Source of the DNA: Chrysaora quinquecirrha
Taxonomy: Eukaryota > Cnidaria > Scyphozoa > Semaeostomeae > Pelagiidae
Direction of reading: 5' to 3'
Assembly: GCA_014526335.1 (NCBI GenBank)
Contig: JACTAT010000032.1
Coordinates: forward strand, 10,783,495 to 10,847,494
Length of the DNA stretch: 64,000 nt
How positions within the stretch are numbered: position 1 is the stretch's first letter; each line of letters starts with the position of its first letter. Under the pieces are notes generated by a model, which was not told the origin of the DNA, searched no databases, and was given only the letters and a program-made list of their open reading frames with translations. Position numbers and translations under genes: made by a program. Positions 35,272 through 48,556 of the stretch are shown one piece after another.

Positions 35272-35688
35272 GACATTACCTAGGGTGGTAATAGCTTCTG
35301 ATCTTTTAAAACTAAGAAAGTATGATAGGTTCCTTTTTCATAAGAACTAGATAATTTTGCCGACTTGTTGAAACTCGAGTGTTCTTTCTAAAATAGTGTT
35401 TTTACTAGCCCTTGCCCGTGTGAAACCACCGCCTCGCAAGGACTTCCGCCTTGCAAGGACTCTTGGGTAAGGACCTCCACATGTAAGCGATTAAACCATA
35501 AAGTTGCTATACTTGCTCTGAATCTTAATCTTTATGTTAATCTTAATCTTACTTAATGTTTATCAATATTAATATTGGTTTTAGTCTTTGTGTTAGACTT
35601 AAATTTAATGTAAAACTTGTGATTAGCTCGTATGCAATTGCCACCCCCAAACTCCAAGTTTTTAAGCAATTATACATGAATTATTTGA

Positions 35689-36125
<437 letters not shown>

Positions 36126-36784
36126 ATCCATAATGATGATAATGCGAATGATGACATTGATGATCAGATGAACCTTTCCTGGAAGAATCCCAAAACTTTG
36201 AATCGAAAATCGAAATTCTGTAGTTACGTATACTGTACTAATCAATTCGAACTCATCGGCTAAACTGTGTATGTAACAAATGAGTCCGTTCAGTGCACCG
36301 AAGCCTGTAATCTTCGTTTCAAATGATGAATTAAATTCTAGAACCTTCAAAAGCTATCATAAGAATTCGCATACTGGCCCATACTATGCAGATGACTATA
36401 TTCGATCATTAGTAGCACTTAGAAGAATTGATTGCCAACTTTGAGTCATTCATTTTCAGATGATTCTCGAAGCCGCAAACTGTTTTGCAAAAAATTCTTC
36501 TGTTTAACTTGGCCACAATTTCTACTGCGCCACAATCTCCTCCTCTCTTCAGCACGAAAATATCTTATACCTGAGACGACTTCTAGAAACTTCTGACAAT
36601 AACAACCCAATCAAATTGTATGAAAATATTTCAAAACAAAAAATCAAATCAAATTAGATTCGAGCAACATTTTGCAATATTGTAGTCAAACCTTTTTTTC
36701 TAAGCTCGACCGAGCCGGCTTTTTTGCGAGAAAATCATGGTGTCAAATTTTTAGTTTCGAAAATCTTGATGTTAGAATGTTCCT

Positions 36785-36853
36785 GCATAGTGGATCGAAC
36801 TCACAACCCTTAGCCCAAAAATCAAGCGCATTATTCCACTGCGCTACACTAAC
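36785..36853 (-). mobile_element. tRNA-like sequence (tRNA relic or SINE head)
   Basis: On the minus strand a box A-like TAGCGCAGTGG and a box B-like GAGTTCGATCC are spaced as in a tRNA, and the outer arms GTTAGTG and CACTATG can pair in part. The anticodon arm has mismatches and an eight-base loop, so it is unlikely to be a working tRNA. Confidence 0.4.
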
Positions 36854-38697
36854 AGTTTATACTAATTGATGTTTTTGGCAAGCAATTGCATTTGGTTAAT
36901 TATGCCAACTAACGACAACACTTAACGGCGATTTCAAAGTTTAATTCCTATCATTTGTGGTTTATCTTTTGTTACGTTTTGGCAGCAAAAAGCGTCTATG
37001 TACCTATCTATGTACCTACCTATTTTCTATGTATACATGCGTTCCACGACACCGTTTTAATATGTCCTTCGGACATAAAATTTCAAGCTTCGGGGGTGAC
37101 AAAGACAAAGTAACGTTATTTGGTCAGAGTGCAGGCGGTGCCAGTGTTACTTTGTTAATGTTATCACCACTGGGAACAGGATTATTTTCACGTGTCATTG
37201 CTCAAAGTGGCTCACCAACTTGCTTCTGGTCCGTCCATAAGCAAAAAGACAGGCGTTTGTCTAAAGATTTCGCATCGAAGCTCGGATGTAAAGGCGTTGG
37301 TAGGCGTTTGCTAACTTGCTTGCGTGGTAAGACTTGGAATGAGATACTACAGGAACAGCTTCTTTTAGAGCAGTATAATCCATTGATTAGGCCAACCGTA
37401 GATGGGCATGTCATAAAGGCATTCCCACTCGACCAACTCAAAGAAGGGACTCTTCCATTAACATCTGTGGAGCTCCTTATCGGCTTCAACAAGGACGAAG
37501 GAACTTTGTCCGTGCCACAACTACCAGCATGGAACGAAACTGTCTTTGAGGGCCTTTTGAAGAATAAACTCAAATGGCAGTACAATTGCAAAACGGACAA
37601 TGTCCTTAAAGCCGTATCTTACAACTACCCACATTACAATCAAGAGACAGCAAACGCGAAGTATTCAATGGGGTTCAGCGACTTCGCTGCGGACTATCTA
37701 TACATTGTTTGCGGGGTTGAATTCGCTGGAGCATGGACCAAAGCAGCCACTTATCTTTACGAATTTACTTATCTCCCACAACACAGAAGGTTCCCTCAAT
37801 GGCTCGTGTCACATGGGCTGGAATTAGAGTTAGTTTATGGCAAGCCATTTTACGATTTGAGTCATCCATACAGTCAAGGATTTTTCTATGCTAATTTCAC
37901 AGAAACTGACAAAGTCGTAAGTGAGAACATCATGTCAATGTGGGCAAACTTTGCACGAACGGGGGATCCAGGAAACAGCTGGCCGGTGTATAACACGGAG
38001 AAGAAGCAGTATATGGAGATCAGCCTCAATCTCACTGTGAAGTCGGACCCAAGACCAAAGGCAATGGCATTTTGGGGAAAATTTATACCAGAATTTCTTG
38101 AAGTAGCCAAGTCTATGTCATATTGTTTCGACTGGTACAATTAACAATTAACACTATTGCAAATGAAGATATTCGACTTTTTCTATAATCTATAGTTTAG
38201 TTTTGGAACGTCCATTCTATGTATATGTAACCGTATTTATACAAGATATTCCTCCAGGCTTTACGTGATAATTTTCACAAGCTTAATGAATGTAATTGGA
38301 CAAGAAAAACACTAATTTTTGGCCTAGTAATAGACATGTTTTGTTTGGTCCAAACCAGTTTTTGAAAAGCACGCTAGCAAAGCGATGTTTTGATAATACG
38401 GTCAACGCTCTATCTCGAGCTCGTAAGGGTAGACTTATTACATTCGTCGTAGTTAACGCTCCCCGAACTCCACCAATTATGTTGTTATAGTTGTTAGTAC
38501 TTAGTAACTGCTTCCGAAAGAGTGAGAGGAATATAATAAGTCTATCGTAAGGGACCGGTAACGGTAAATTTTTTCGAGGTAGAGAAAGTTCGAGATAGAG
38601 AGAAAATTAATTGGCAGTCACCGAAACAGACCGGGACTTCAGTTCGAGACAAAGGATGTTCGAGATAGTGGGTAGAGAGTTGACCGTAAATCTAATA

Positions 38698-39055
38698 CAC
38701 GTTTTTATGTAAGGAACCTTTTGTCTGAGTTGAGGCTGGGGTTCCTTTACTTTTGAACAAAACGAGACTAAAAGTTCCTTATACCGTTCCTTGTCGTGGG
38801 AAACATTTGAATACTCATTTTTACAGCAAATTCATGTAAAGTTGTTTCATTTTCTAACTTCAAATATAAACAGTCTTTTGAGGCAGAACGATGGCAAATA
38901 TATTGTTATTTTAGTTATTTGTTTGTACAAATCCGCTTGTTCTTGAAAAAAGTGATTCTTAGTGTTTTACCCGAAGCAAGATAGTTGAACCTTACAGTTT
39001 CTGATTTTTTTGGGAATTACCAGCCTCTAGTTCCTTATAACGGTGTTCCTCATAG
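38698..39055 (+). mobile_element. Word-pair element, TAAGGAAC subfamily, degenerate
   Basis: Begins TA then CACGTTTTTATGTAAGGAAC with GAGGCTGG following, and ends near TAGTTCCTTATAACGGTGTT. A related right end is at 43190-43276. The right terminus has decayed. Confidence 0.5.
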
Positions 39056-39069
39056 GAGGTAATGTACAG

Positions 39070-40110
39070 ACGAGATACATACACACAGTTTTATAGGGAG
39101 ATTGAAGGAGTCAAAATTCATGTGGAAATGTCGACTCCCTCTATATCTTCCTATAGCTGTGTGTATATATCTGCTCAATACGTCCACATCATCCACATGA
39201 ATTTCATCTCCCTCTATCTCTCTATAACTGTGTGTATATATCTGGTCCACACATTCACACCGTGCACATGAATTTCGACTCCCTCTATCTCTCTATAACT
39301 GTGTGTATATATCTGGTCCACACATTCACACCGTGCACATGAATTTCGACTCCCTCTATCTCCCTATAACTGTGTGTATATATCTGGTCCACACATTCAC
39401 ATCGTCCACATGAATTTCGACTCCCTCTATCTCCCTATAACTGTGTGTATATATCTGGCCCATACACGTCCACACCGTGCACATGAATTTCGACTCCCTC
39501 TATCTCCCTATAACTGTGTGTATATATCTGGTCCACACATTCACATCGTCCACAAGAATTTCGACTCCCTCTATCTCCCTATAACTGTGTGTATATATCT
39601 GGCCCATACACGTCCACACCGTGCACATGAATTTCGACTCCCTCTATCTCCCTATAACTGTGTGTATATATCTGGTCCACACATTCACATCGTCCACATG
39701 AATTTCGACTCCCTCTATCTCCCTATAACTGTGTGTATATATCTGGCCCATACACGTCCACACCGTGCACATGAATTTCGACTCCCTCTATCTCCCTATA
39801 ACTGTGTGTATATATCTGGTCAACACACGTCCACACCGTGCACATGAATTTCGACTCCCTCTATCTCCCTATAACTGTGTGTATATATCTGGGCCATACA
39901 CGTCCACACCGTGCACATGAATTTCGACTCCCTCTATCTCCCTATAACTGTGTGTATATATCTGGTCCACACACGTCCACACCGTCCACAAGAATTTCAT
40001 CTCCCAATATATCTCTATAACTCTGTTTATATATCTGGTGGACACTTCCACATCGTCCACATAAATTCTGTGTCCCTCCATCTCTCTATAACTGTGTTTA
40101 TATATCTTGC
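39070..40110 (+). repeat. 71/73-base minisatellite, about 14 units
   Basis: Unit core CGACTCCCTCTATCTCCCT then ATAACTGTGTGTATATATC. Successive units are 70-73 bases; one type has CACATTCACATCG (71) and the other ATACACGTCCACACCG (73), and they alternate through 39370-39800 as a 144-base higher-order unit. The first unit (39075-39121) is inverted relative to the rest. The 157-residue frame at 39374-39847 exists only because 144 is divisible by three. Confidence 0.9.
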
Positions 40111-41855
40111 CCTAAGGACCCCATTTCGTCTCACTGCACGTCTCTATAGCCGTATCTGTATCCACATCCATAGTCCACCTGAATTCCGCTGTCCTTAGTC
40201 TCCGTAAACACGTGTTGTCGTTTGGCAGCATCATTGGGTTCGATTGATATGGGTGCATTTCATTAATTGCACCACTATGAATACGAGGCAGATGGAACTA
40301 ATATAGGTGTGCTTGAGCCTGTATAGGTCTGTACGTCTATTTAAAATTCGTGCCTGAGTCGCTTGTGTCTCTAGAGCAAGCTATGTTTTGCAGATGTTTA
40401 TGGAGTGAAGTTTCTTTTGAAATATTCCCAAAGTGAATCAGTCCCAAAAAGGCCTTCCCGAGGGGGACTTTGAAGCAATGCCGGCGTGGCCAGCACCTAT
40501 TCAAGTTGGACTTGAATAAAAGACAGTTCCTATTCCAGTAATCGGGATCATCTGGATCGCTAGGAGTTTTCATGCATGTTCCCATACGATTGCTGGGATC
40601 AATGGAGCGTTCACAGTGATCCAAACGATCGTAACGATTACATGGAAACAAGGCTTAATGAGTCGGAAAACAGACGTTAGGTGCTGGCGGCGCCGGTGCC
40701 GGCATAGCGGTAAGGTCCTCTTGTGCGAGGATATATACTTGTAGAAACCCAGTAGTAGTTTTCTCAGCATAGACATCGAGGAAAGGTTTGGAGATGTTTT
40801 GCTCCTTTCAAACTTTAAGCAGAAAAATTGTGTCCATTATTCATTCATTATTTCATTTTTTTTTTCGTTATATTCCTTTACTCACGGTTGCCCCATCAGG
40901 CAGATGGCGTTTTTCAGAAGGCCATCACAATAAATTCTCGCAACTAATTTTATCTAGCAAAAGCGAAGATATATATTAATGCACCCTTAAATTGTTTGGT
41001 AGAGGCTGCTTGCTTAATCTCTGCACCGAGGCCACAGCACCACGATGGTAAAATGCAATCTGATCGTACGTTACATGCTTTCATAAACGGAACATGAATA
41101 TCTGTGTTGGTATTGCAAAGATTCTTGAAAACAACAATCAAATTCCTCGTCAAAAGTTCAGATAGATAACCAGGAGAAGGCCATTTATAGATTTCAGTAT
41201 TTTCATGTCTTTTAGGTGTACTGTCGCAAATTACATTGACAACAAGAATGGAACTTTGGAGGCTTTATTGAACCATCAAAATTGAGTTTTAGTTTTTAGA
41301 TGAGCGGAAATATGTTACCGTTAAATTGTTACCCAATGTGTTGCGGGCTGCGAAAAAGTTTGAGACGCGAAAATCGAGGGGGGGGGGGGCGAAATTAGAG
41401 AAGCACTTGATGGTATTGAGGCAACCAGAAACGGTTTTTTATTTCGCTGTCTTGTAACACATGGGAGACCACTGCTAAGGCTGTTAACAGTGAGCAAGTG
41501 TGCTGCTGCTATATTTTTTTCTAGGGGTATAATGAAGCCGTTCTATGTTAGAAAGTACGGAAGAGAAACAACCTTATAATCGTGCAAATCAAGGAAATTT
41601 CAGCGAGTCACTTCAGCATTTCATTTAAGCAACGTTATTATTTAAATATAAAAACTTATATCAAAGCAGAGAGCATTCAATTGCTATTTTATCATACATA
41701 AGCTTTTATCTGAGTCATAAACTCTAGATATCATAAACTTGACAGCAGTTTCAGCAGTTTAAGCAGTAAAAAACGTTCCAGAATGAAACAAAACAATATT
41801 ATAGCCAAAGTTAAAAATCACAAAAGGCATTCTGAGTAATGTTATAAACAGTTAC

Positions 41856-44800
41856 CTAGTGCTTGCCTTTTCTGTACGAGTCATAACGACATGACTTTGA
41901 CTTGGATACTTCTAGAAACTCAGGTATAAATTTTCCCCAAAATGCCATTGCCTTTGGTCTTGGGTCCGACTTCACAGTGAGATTGAGGTTGATCTCCATA
42001 TACTGCTTCGTCTCCGTGTTATACACCGGCCAGCTGTTCCTTGGATCCCCCGTTCGTGCAAAGTTCACCCACATTGACATGATGTTCTCACTCACTTGTC
42101 TGTCGTCGGCTGTGAAATCTGTATACAGAAATCCTTGACTGTATGGATGGTTGGCATCATAAAATGGCTTGCCATAAAGCAGCTCCATTTCCATACCATG
42201 GGATACAAGCCATTGAGGGAACCTTCTGTGTTGTGGAAGATACGTAAATTCGTAAAAATAAGTGGCTGCTTGGGGGGCTTTGCTCCACGCTCCAGCAAAT
42301 TCAACTCCGCCTGCAACGAATTCAAAGTCCGTTGTAAAGTCAATGAATCCCATAGAATACTTGGCGTTTGCTGACGCTTCATTGTAATGTGGGTAGTTGT
42401 AAGATACGGCTTTAAGGACATTGTCCGTCTTGCAATTGTACTGCCATTTGAGTTTATTCTTCAAAAGGCCCTCAAAGAGAGTTTCGTTCCATGCTGGTAG
42501 TTGTGGCATTGACATAGTTCCTTCATCTTTATTGAACCCGATAAGGAGATCTACAGATGTTAGTGGAAGCTTCCCTTCCTTGAGCTGGTCAAATGGTAAT
42601 TCCTTGATGACATAGTCATCTACGGTTGGCGTAAGCAAAGGATGATACTCTTCTAACAGAAGCTGCTGCTGCAGTATCTCATTCCATGTTTTACCACGCA
42701 AGCAAGTTATCAAACGCCTACCAACACCTGTGCACCCAAGCTTTGATGCGAAATCTTTAGAGAAACACCGATCCTTTTGTTTATGGACGGCCCAGAAGCT
42801 AGTTGGTGAGCCACTTTGGGCAATGACACGTGAAAATAATCCTGCACCAAGTGGTGATAACATTAACAAAGCCGCACTGGATGCACCAGCGCTTTGACCA
42901 AACAATGTTACTTTGTCTTTGTCACCACCAAAGCTTGAAATATATGATTTAACCCAGTTCAGTGCCATTAATTGATCTAGTAGACCATAGTTTCCTTTGA
43001 CTCTTGTTCCTGGGGCATTGAAGAACCCCAATATACCAACGCGGTAGTTCATAGACACAACCAAAACATTCTGCTTTGATGCTAGCATCTCGCCATTGTA
43101 TGGGCCTTCACTGGCTGAACCAAAGAAGTAACCACCTCCATGGATCCATACCTAACGAAAAAAACTGAATTAAGAAATAGCTTGATATAGAAAGTTCCCA
43201 AAAGTTCCTTAATTTTTTTGGGAATTTTGAGCCACTAGTTCCTTATAAAGGTGTTCCTTATAAAAAACGTGTATTTTGCTATTGATCTTTTACTTTTAAA
43301 AGACATGTAAAGCAAAGCAAAAAAATGCAAATACCATAACATGCAGTCCAGTGGCTCCGGCCGGTCGATATATGTTCAGGTAGAGGCAGTCCTCACTGCC
43401 CAAGATTTGCTGTGTGAACACGAACAGCTGAGGACAATATATTTCCGGTGTTTTAGCATCACGCACACCATTCCAAGGGGCAACACTAACAGGTGGGCTG
43501 AATCGCAAATCTCCAACAGGCGGTTTAGCATATGGAATACCTTGAAAGATGTCGATTGTTTTACCATCAACTGTCCTTGATATACCTGAAAGAAGAAAAT
43601 TTAAGGCATGAATGCTGTCTAACGACTGAGACGTAAACAGGGGCAGAGTTCAAGAAAAAGTTCGAGGTTACAAAAGGGCACAGAGGCCTAATCTTCCGAT
43701 CAAAATTAGGCATTCCTTGGGGTGTATCAATACACATGACAGCTAGTGTACGCTGCGGTCGCGGCAGTTATACTGTTGTCTGTTGCAGTTATACGTTTGT
43801 AGAAGTGGCGTAGCCGACGGTTGTTGGGGCATACCACTAAGGGCCCCCAGTGATTACGAATCCCAACAGGGCCCCAACCATTAAATTACGTCATAATGAA
43901 GTCATCTTTATTGCTTATGAGAACTAAGTAGTAACAATATACCATTGACAAGTTTTGACGCTCTCGATCTATAGGAATGTTTCTTTTAGGTATAGCTGCA
44001 TAGTTTTTGCCACGTTTTCTGAACAACAAGGAACGTATAGCTATCATTAATAAGAATTTGATGGAGTGGATTCTGACAGACGAAAAATAATGGAAATACA
44101 AACGTCCAAAGAGCTTCTATATATATTTGCAGTTTTCTAGTCCCTTTAATTAGACATAGGTGGAAGGCAGAGGGTAGAAGGCTTTTTAGAAGCCCTTTTA
44201 GGATTAAATGATTAAAGATTTTTCTACCTGGGTAGAAGGGATCAAGTCCCCCTACTTCACTAAGGGCCCCACTCAAAAACAACTAGACAGTGTTTACCGA
44301 GCTCTGGTAGAAAGCCATTTGCGCTATGCTAATGTAATCTGGGGGAGCATTCCTAGTTATAAACTAAAAATCCTACAGAATTTACAGGACAGAGCCAGAA
44401 CCATAATTGAGCGGGCTAAAATCAAAGATAATTGGTCATATAAGTGGCTTGATGTAGAACAACTAATCAAATTCGACAGGTCAGCCATGACTTACAAAAT
44501 TATGAACAGGATGTGCCCCGAGAGCCTTTGGGATAAATTCCCCCAGATATCCTTGCATTCAAGCTACAGAACGAGAAACTACAAGGATATCCGCATACCA
44601 AGATACAACCTTGAATATGTAAAAAAAGTCTGGGCGCTTTCAATATTCAGCTCTTACTGCGTGGAACAACATCCCCATCGGCATAAGAGAGCTGCCAACC
44701 TTCCCGCAGTTCAAAAGAAAATTGAAAATTCACCTTAAGAGCTGAATCAAAAACGAAACACAACTCCCTGGAAGAGCAGCAATTCTAACAAATTTTTATA

Positions 44801-45773
44801 TAAGTTTATTGTAATGTGGTAAATTATAAATTATACTTTGGTAAATTATACTATGTCCAGGAATAAATAATTCATCTTAAATCCAGAAAATGAATTGATT
44901 GGGAGTCCTTTGCCTTTCGCTCGCTTCGCCCTTGTGACCTTTCCACTGTCTTATGACTTGTCCTTGTGCCATACCTGGTATAAACCCGCGGCGTAACGGA
45001 GATAAGTCATCATCATCATCATCATTTATTTATACACAAAGTCCCTTCAGCTAAAAACATAGAAAAACTAATGAAATATAATTTAGATTTAATGCTGAAA
45101 TGTCGAAAGAAAGCAGATTCTTTCTCGAAGCACAATTGTCAATAAACCAACAACATCTCAACACTTGCCTTGGGTTTTCACTCAACCGCACTAATTGTTT
45201 TGTTTTGTTCGTTTACATTGTAATTGGGTGGGGGGCTTTTTTCAGGGCTTATATTCGGTGGGGGCTCGTCAATATGAAATATCAGTGAAAGGGGGTATTG
45301 AAATACGCAAGTACGCCTTCTTTTGATGAACAAATACAAGAATCCCATTTTGGTACCACACCGTCATTTTTACGTATCGTAAAAATACGTGATCCGCCAA
45401 GAAAACAAAATACGGAACTTATGGCTTAATCAAACTGATGAACACAAAATCCGCTATATTGTAATCAAAAAAATGTACACCAATCCGCCAAGCCTTTAAA
45501 GATTTAAACCCCCCCCCCTCATCAGTCAGCAGAACATTTCGTGTTTGGAATGACCGAAAATGGAGACCATCGGGCCTCGAAAAAATATCTGGTTCCTATA
45601 AAGGATTGTTTGCGAAGAGTCTCAATTATCGTTTATGTACTTTCTGACTTTCGTTTGTGTACTTTACCTCGAACAGTGCCAAGACCTGCAATGTTGACAT
45701 CAACAGCCTCAGCAATCTTTTCGGCGTGGATTAGTATTCCAAAAATGATAAAATACACGTTGAGTACTTTCAT
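41856..45773 (-). CDS. Secreted carboxylesterase type B / cholinesterase-like, three exons
   Basis: Alpha/beta-hydrolase that cleaves carboxylic esters, probably secreted. Exons: 45668-45773, 43335-43585, 41856-43151; total 1653 bases, 550 residues. N-terminal signal peptide MKVLNVYFIIFGILIHAEKI, then VDVNIAGLGTVRG. Family motifs in order: [15 protein letters not shown] (50-64), SEDCLYLN, HGGGYFFGS oxyanion hole (about 123-131), the nucleophile GQSAGA with S206, FNKDEGT with E329 and SHGMEME with H437, so the catalytic triad is complete. Several NxS/T sites. No C-terminal ER-retention signal or tetramerisation tail seen. The aromatic-gorge residues needed to call it an acetylcholinesterase cannot be judged by eye, so a general carboxylesterase is equally likely. 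Intron 1 holds a LINE fragment; intron 2 holds the end of a word-pair element. Convergent with the broken copy on the plus strand. Confidence 0.92.
43190..43276 (+). mobile_element. Right end of a word-pair element (TAAGGAAC subfamily)
   Basis: In esterase intron 2. Two inverted words (GTTCCTTA) 15 bases apart precede an A-run and CGTGTA, the same end as the 38698 copy. The left part is missing. Confidence 0.5.
44208..44742 (+). mobile_element. 5'-truncated LINE fragment (reverse transcriptase C-terminal end)
   Basis: Frame 44208-44738 matches the C-terminal end of non-LTR retrotransposon ORF2 proteins: VYRALVESHLRYANVIWGS, LKILQNLQDRARTIIERA and YKIMNRMCPESLWDKF. Near 44640 the frame shifts: the expected AWNNIPIGIRELPTF and FKRKLKIHLKS ending continues in another frame to a TGA near 44742. 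Upstream catalytic motifs are absent, so it is a dead, 5'-truncated copy inside intron 1 of the esterase, opposite in strand. Confidence 0.8.
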
Positions 45774-46002
45774 GTTTGTTCGTTCCTTTCTTGCTTCTTC
45801 TTACAGAAGACGAATTTCAACTTCTGGCTGAATTGATCGTATGCTTAATTAATGTAATTGTGTGTTGATTGGTGACGCAAATGCAATATTGAAAATAAGA
45901 AAATAAGATGAGTTATAAATAGAATAAAAGACAACAAACCACGACAATATCACAAATGGTTGCACAAAGCTGCATGTTTATACCCTAGGACGTGAGAGGC
46001 TA

Positions 46003-46373
46003 CACGTTTTTTTTTTTATAAGAACAAAGTATATAAGAACATAAGGCTTCAGAGGCTAAAAAGTTAAGAACATGCTAAGAACATTACAAGGCTTTGTGAA
46101 GCTAGAAAAAATTAGAATTTACTTTCTTTAGTTGCGCTGTCCTGTTCTCAACTCTAGAAAACAGGTGAACTATCAATCATTGTGCATTTATGTGATGTTT
46201 TTACATGTGCGTCCCTTTTTGTAGCAATTACCATCTAATTTGAAGAAGAACAGCTTTTAAAAAGCAAGAAAATTAAGAACATTTTAAGAACATTTTGAGC
46301 CTTCAAATCGGAAAAATTAAGAACATTTCATGGCTTTCTTCAATTTCAGTGTTCTTATAAAAAAAAAAACGTG
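46003..46373 (+). mobile_element. Word-pair miniature element, TAAGAAC subfamily
   Basis: TA-flanked, 371 bases, ends CACGTTTTTTTTTT then ATAAGAAC. TAAGAAC occurs as one pair 15 bases apart, two pairs 11 bases apart and one single, then inverted at the right end, exactly the layout of the TAAGAAT element at 32606. AGGCTT-like motifs follow the words. Lies about 230 bases upstream of the esterase start codon. Confidence 0.8.
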
Positions 46374-46387
46374 TATCTCGAAAATAG

Positions 46388-46835
46388 TGAACGCGGAACG
46401 GGAACGGAGAACGGGGAATGAGAAACAGGGAACGGGGAATGAGGAACAGGGAATTGGGAATCCAAATTTGAAAACCATCTTTGTATAGCCTCCTTTAGAA
46501 GGCTAGAGCTTTCGGAATAAGTCTTTATGTAGCATCAGATGCACACTGTCGGAAGCCTTCAAGCCTACAAGATGCAACAATTTTTATCTTCTGCAACAAT
46601 TCTCACTTTCATAGAAACATCCTGAATCAAAAATAAACAACCAGTATTTCTTCTAGTTCATCTAGCCTCACCTAGCATCTAGTTTTTCCGTCTCTGCACA
46701 TTCCACAATATTAACGAGGATTTAGCATATTTAGACAGGTCTCAGACAGATCTGTACCTGTACAGTCACCACAATTATATTCCCCATTCCTCATTCACCG
46801 TTCCTAATTCCCTGTACCCATTCCCCGTTCATTAA
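46388..46835. repeat. ACGGGGAATGAG repeats with inverted counterpart
   Basis: About six degenerate copies of GGAACGGGGAATGAG-type units (46388-46455) are mirrored by CATTCCCCGTTC and ATTCCCCATTCCTC (46780-46834). A foldback-type arrangement without coding content. Confidence 0.55.
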
Positions 46836-47006
46836 CGAGACAGCCGACGCGAGGCGAATCAAGTTAAAATCATAGAAGAATCAAGTTAAAATCATGTTTG
46901 AATGAGACGATCCGGAACGTCCTATTAATTTACAACCATAAGGATGTTCTTCCTTTTGTCTGTTGGAATTTTTTCGTTTTCCTTTTACGTCAAATTCGTT
47001 TTGTTA

Positions 47007-47415
47007 CACGCTTTTTTATTTATAAGGAACCTACCTCGAGGCCTAGTTCTTAAAGACTTAAAGTTACTTATTTTTGGACCTCTTTTGAAGCAATTGTAGT
47101 TCCCAAAAGTTCCTTAATAGTTCCTTAATTTTAACTGTACATTCAATAATAGAGAGACAATTGCATGTAAGCAAAGCTCGAGATTACTCAAGGAAACATT
47201 TGATACATGCGTAACGTAAAATTTATGTGATTTTCGACTGCAAATGAATGGAACCGGCTTTCTAATTCTTGATTATTTGCAGTAATATAAAAGATAAAGC
47301 ATTCAACATTGAAAAGTTCCTTAGCGATTTTCTCTTTAGTAGCATAAGTTCTGTAAATTTTCGGGCCTTCTACATGTAGGTTCCTTATAAAGTGGTTCTT
47401 TATAAAAAAAGTGTG
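47007..47415 (-). mobile_element. Word-pair miniature element, TAAGGAAC subfamily, copy 2
   Basis: TA-flanked, 409 bases, close copy of 33248-33654, including the shared core around GGAACCGGCTTTCTAATTC. The first word pair on the minus strand is again 15 bases apart. Confidence 0.8.
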
Positions 47416-47989
47416 TACTTCTTCAAAATTCTGGGATTTCGCATGGAATATGCGATCTATATTCTGGGATAGGGTACGGTACCCTATCAATATGTGACCA
47501 GAATTATGGGACTAGGTCACCACGGAAAACCTTGCGGCGCACATCCATTGAAGTTCAACGATTATTGTTCAATACGCACATTGTTCAATATACACTCAAT
47601 ATCTCTTCTGACCACAATCAAATGCTGTTAATTCTCTAGATATAGATATTAAAAAAGTTCTACACGCACATTTTTATAAAGAAGTTCGGCTAAGGCCCGG
47701 TACTGAAAATTCCTTAACTGACGGACAAATATGAGTACTCAAAATTCCCTTAGCAATTCCTTAACTTTTTACTTTGTGTGTCTTTAAAATTGAAGTTGGT
47801 ACACTAGGGTTACAATATATACTGTACTTGGCTTCACCATAGTTCTGTAAACCCCCGTTTGCTTTCCATCGCTATTTGTGGTTGAAATACATAATACAAA
47901 ACGTGTGAATTCAAAGATTTAATTTTTACATTCCTTAGCAGTCTCCAATGCAGTATACTAAAAATTCCTTAATTTTTTGCCTACCGCAA

Positions 47990-48400
47990 AAGCTCTATTA
48001 AGCCCTCTCTCTTTCTACCCCCTTCTCTCTATTAGGCCCCCATCTTTCAAATGAAAATTTGAAATAAGCCCCTCTTCTCTATTAAGCCCCCCTCTTATTT
48101 TTGCCATTTGAAAGTTCAGTAGTAAACATAGGAAATTAAATGAAATTAAGTTGTAACATGTTTGGTGTCCAAAACTTGTGTCTTACAACAACCAATAACT
48201 GTTAGTTACTCAATTTCATGTGATCTAAGGTTAAAACTTTCTTCTTTAGTTCATTTTTTAATGTCTGTAGTATTCATCTTGACAAATCAAGAGCAAAATA
48301 TGGTAAATAATTTATTAAGCCCCCCTCTCTAATAAGTTCCCCTCCAAAACTTCCAGAATGAAATAAGCCCCCGGGGGCTAAATAGATCCTTTAGGGTATT
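47990..48400. repeat. AATAAGCCCC-word repeat
   Basis: TATTAAGCCCC and AATAAGCCCC words recur at both ends around an AT-rich core. Related in word content to the element at 22351-22708. Exact ends unclear. Confidence 0.45.
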
Positions 48401-48550
48401 CGAATACTACCTCCCTAACAAAGCGTGTAAACGTATTCTTATTTTTAAAGTGTCTTTGTCTGCAAATATATGGTAATAAAAATTCTTTCACCTTTTGAAT
48501 CAATAAATTACTATTTTAGACTTGTTTTATTTATACAGTTCAGCTTGCAG

Positions 48551-48556
48551 TTTATT
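48551..48556 (-). terminator. Poly(A) signal for DPM3
   Basis: AATAAA on the minus strand, 21 bases after the DPM3 stop codon; a second candidate lies near 48525. Confidence 0.55.

Larger units (their letters stand above)
38145..41855. other. Spacer between the two convergent esterase copies
   Basis: Holds both 3' ends, a degenerate word-pair element (about 38698-39055) and the minisatellite at 39070-40110. From 40110 to 41855 I see no gene; a G-run lies near 41380. Confidence 0.45.

Noticed and set aside
36957..37079. N-terminal 41 residues of the esterase last-exon frame
   Set aside because: Not similar to the intact esterase; homology begins only at 37080, so this is noncoding sequence that happens to be open.
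39374..39847. 157-residue frame with repeated VCIYLAHT and LPLSPYNCVYIS blocks
   Set aside because: It is a translation of the 71/73-base minisatellite; the frame stays open only because two units total 144 bases. No start context or homology.
42092..42615. Frames antisense to or shifted within the esterase last exon
   Set aside because: Shadows of the coding exon.
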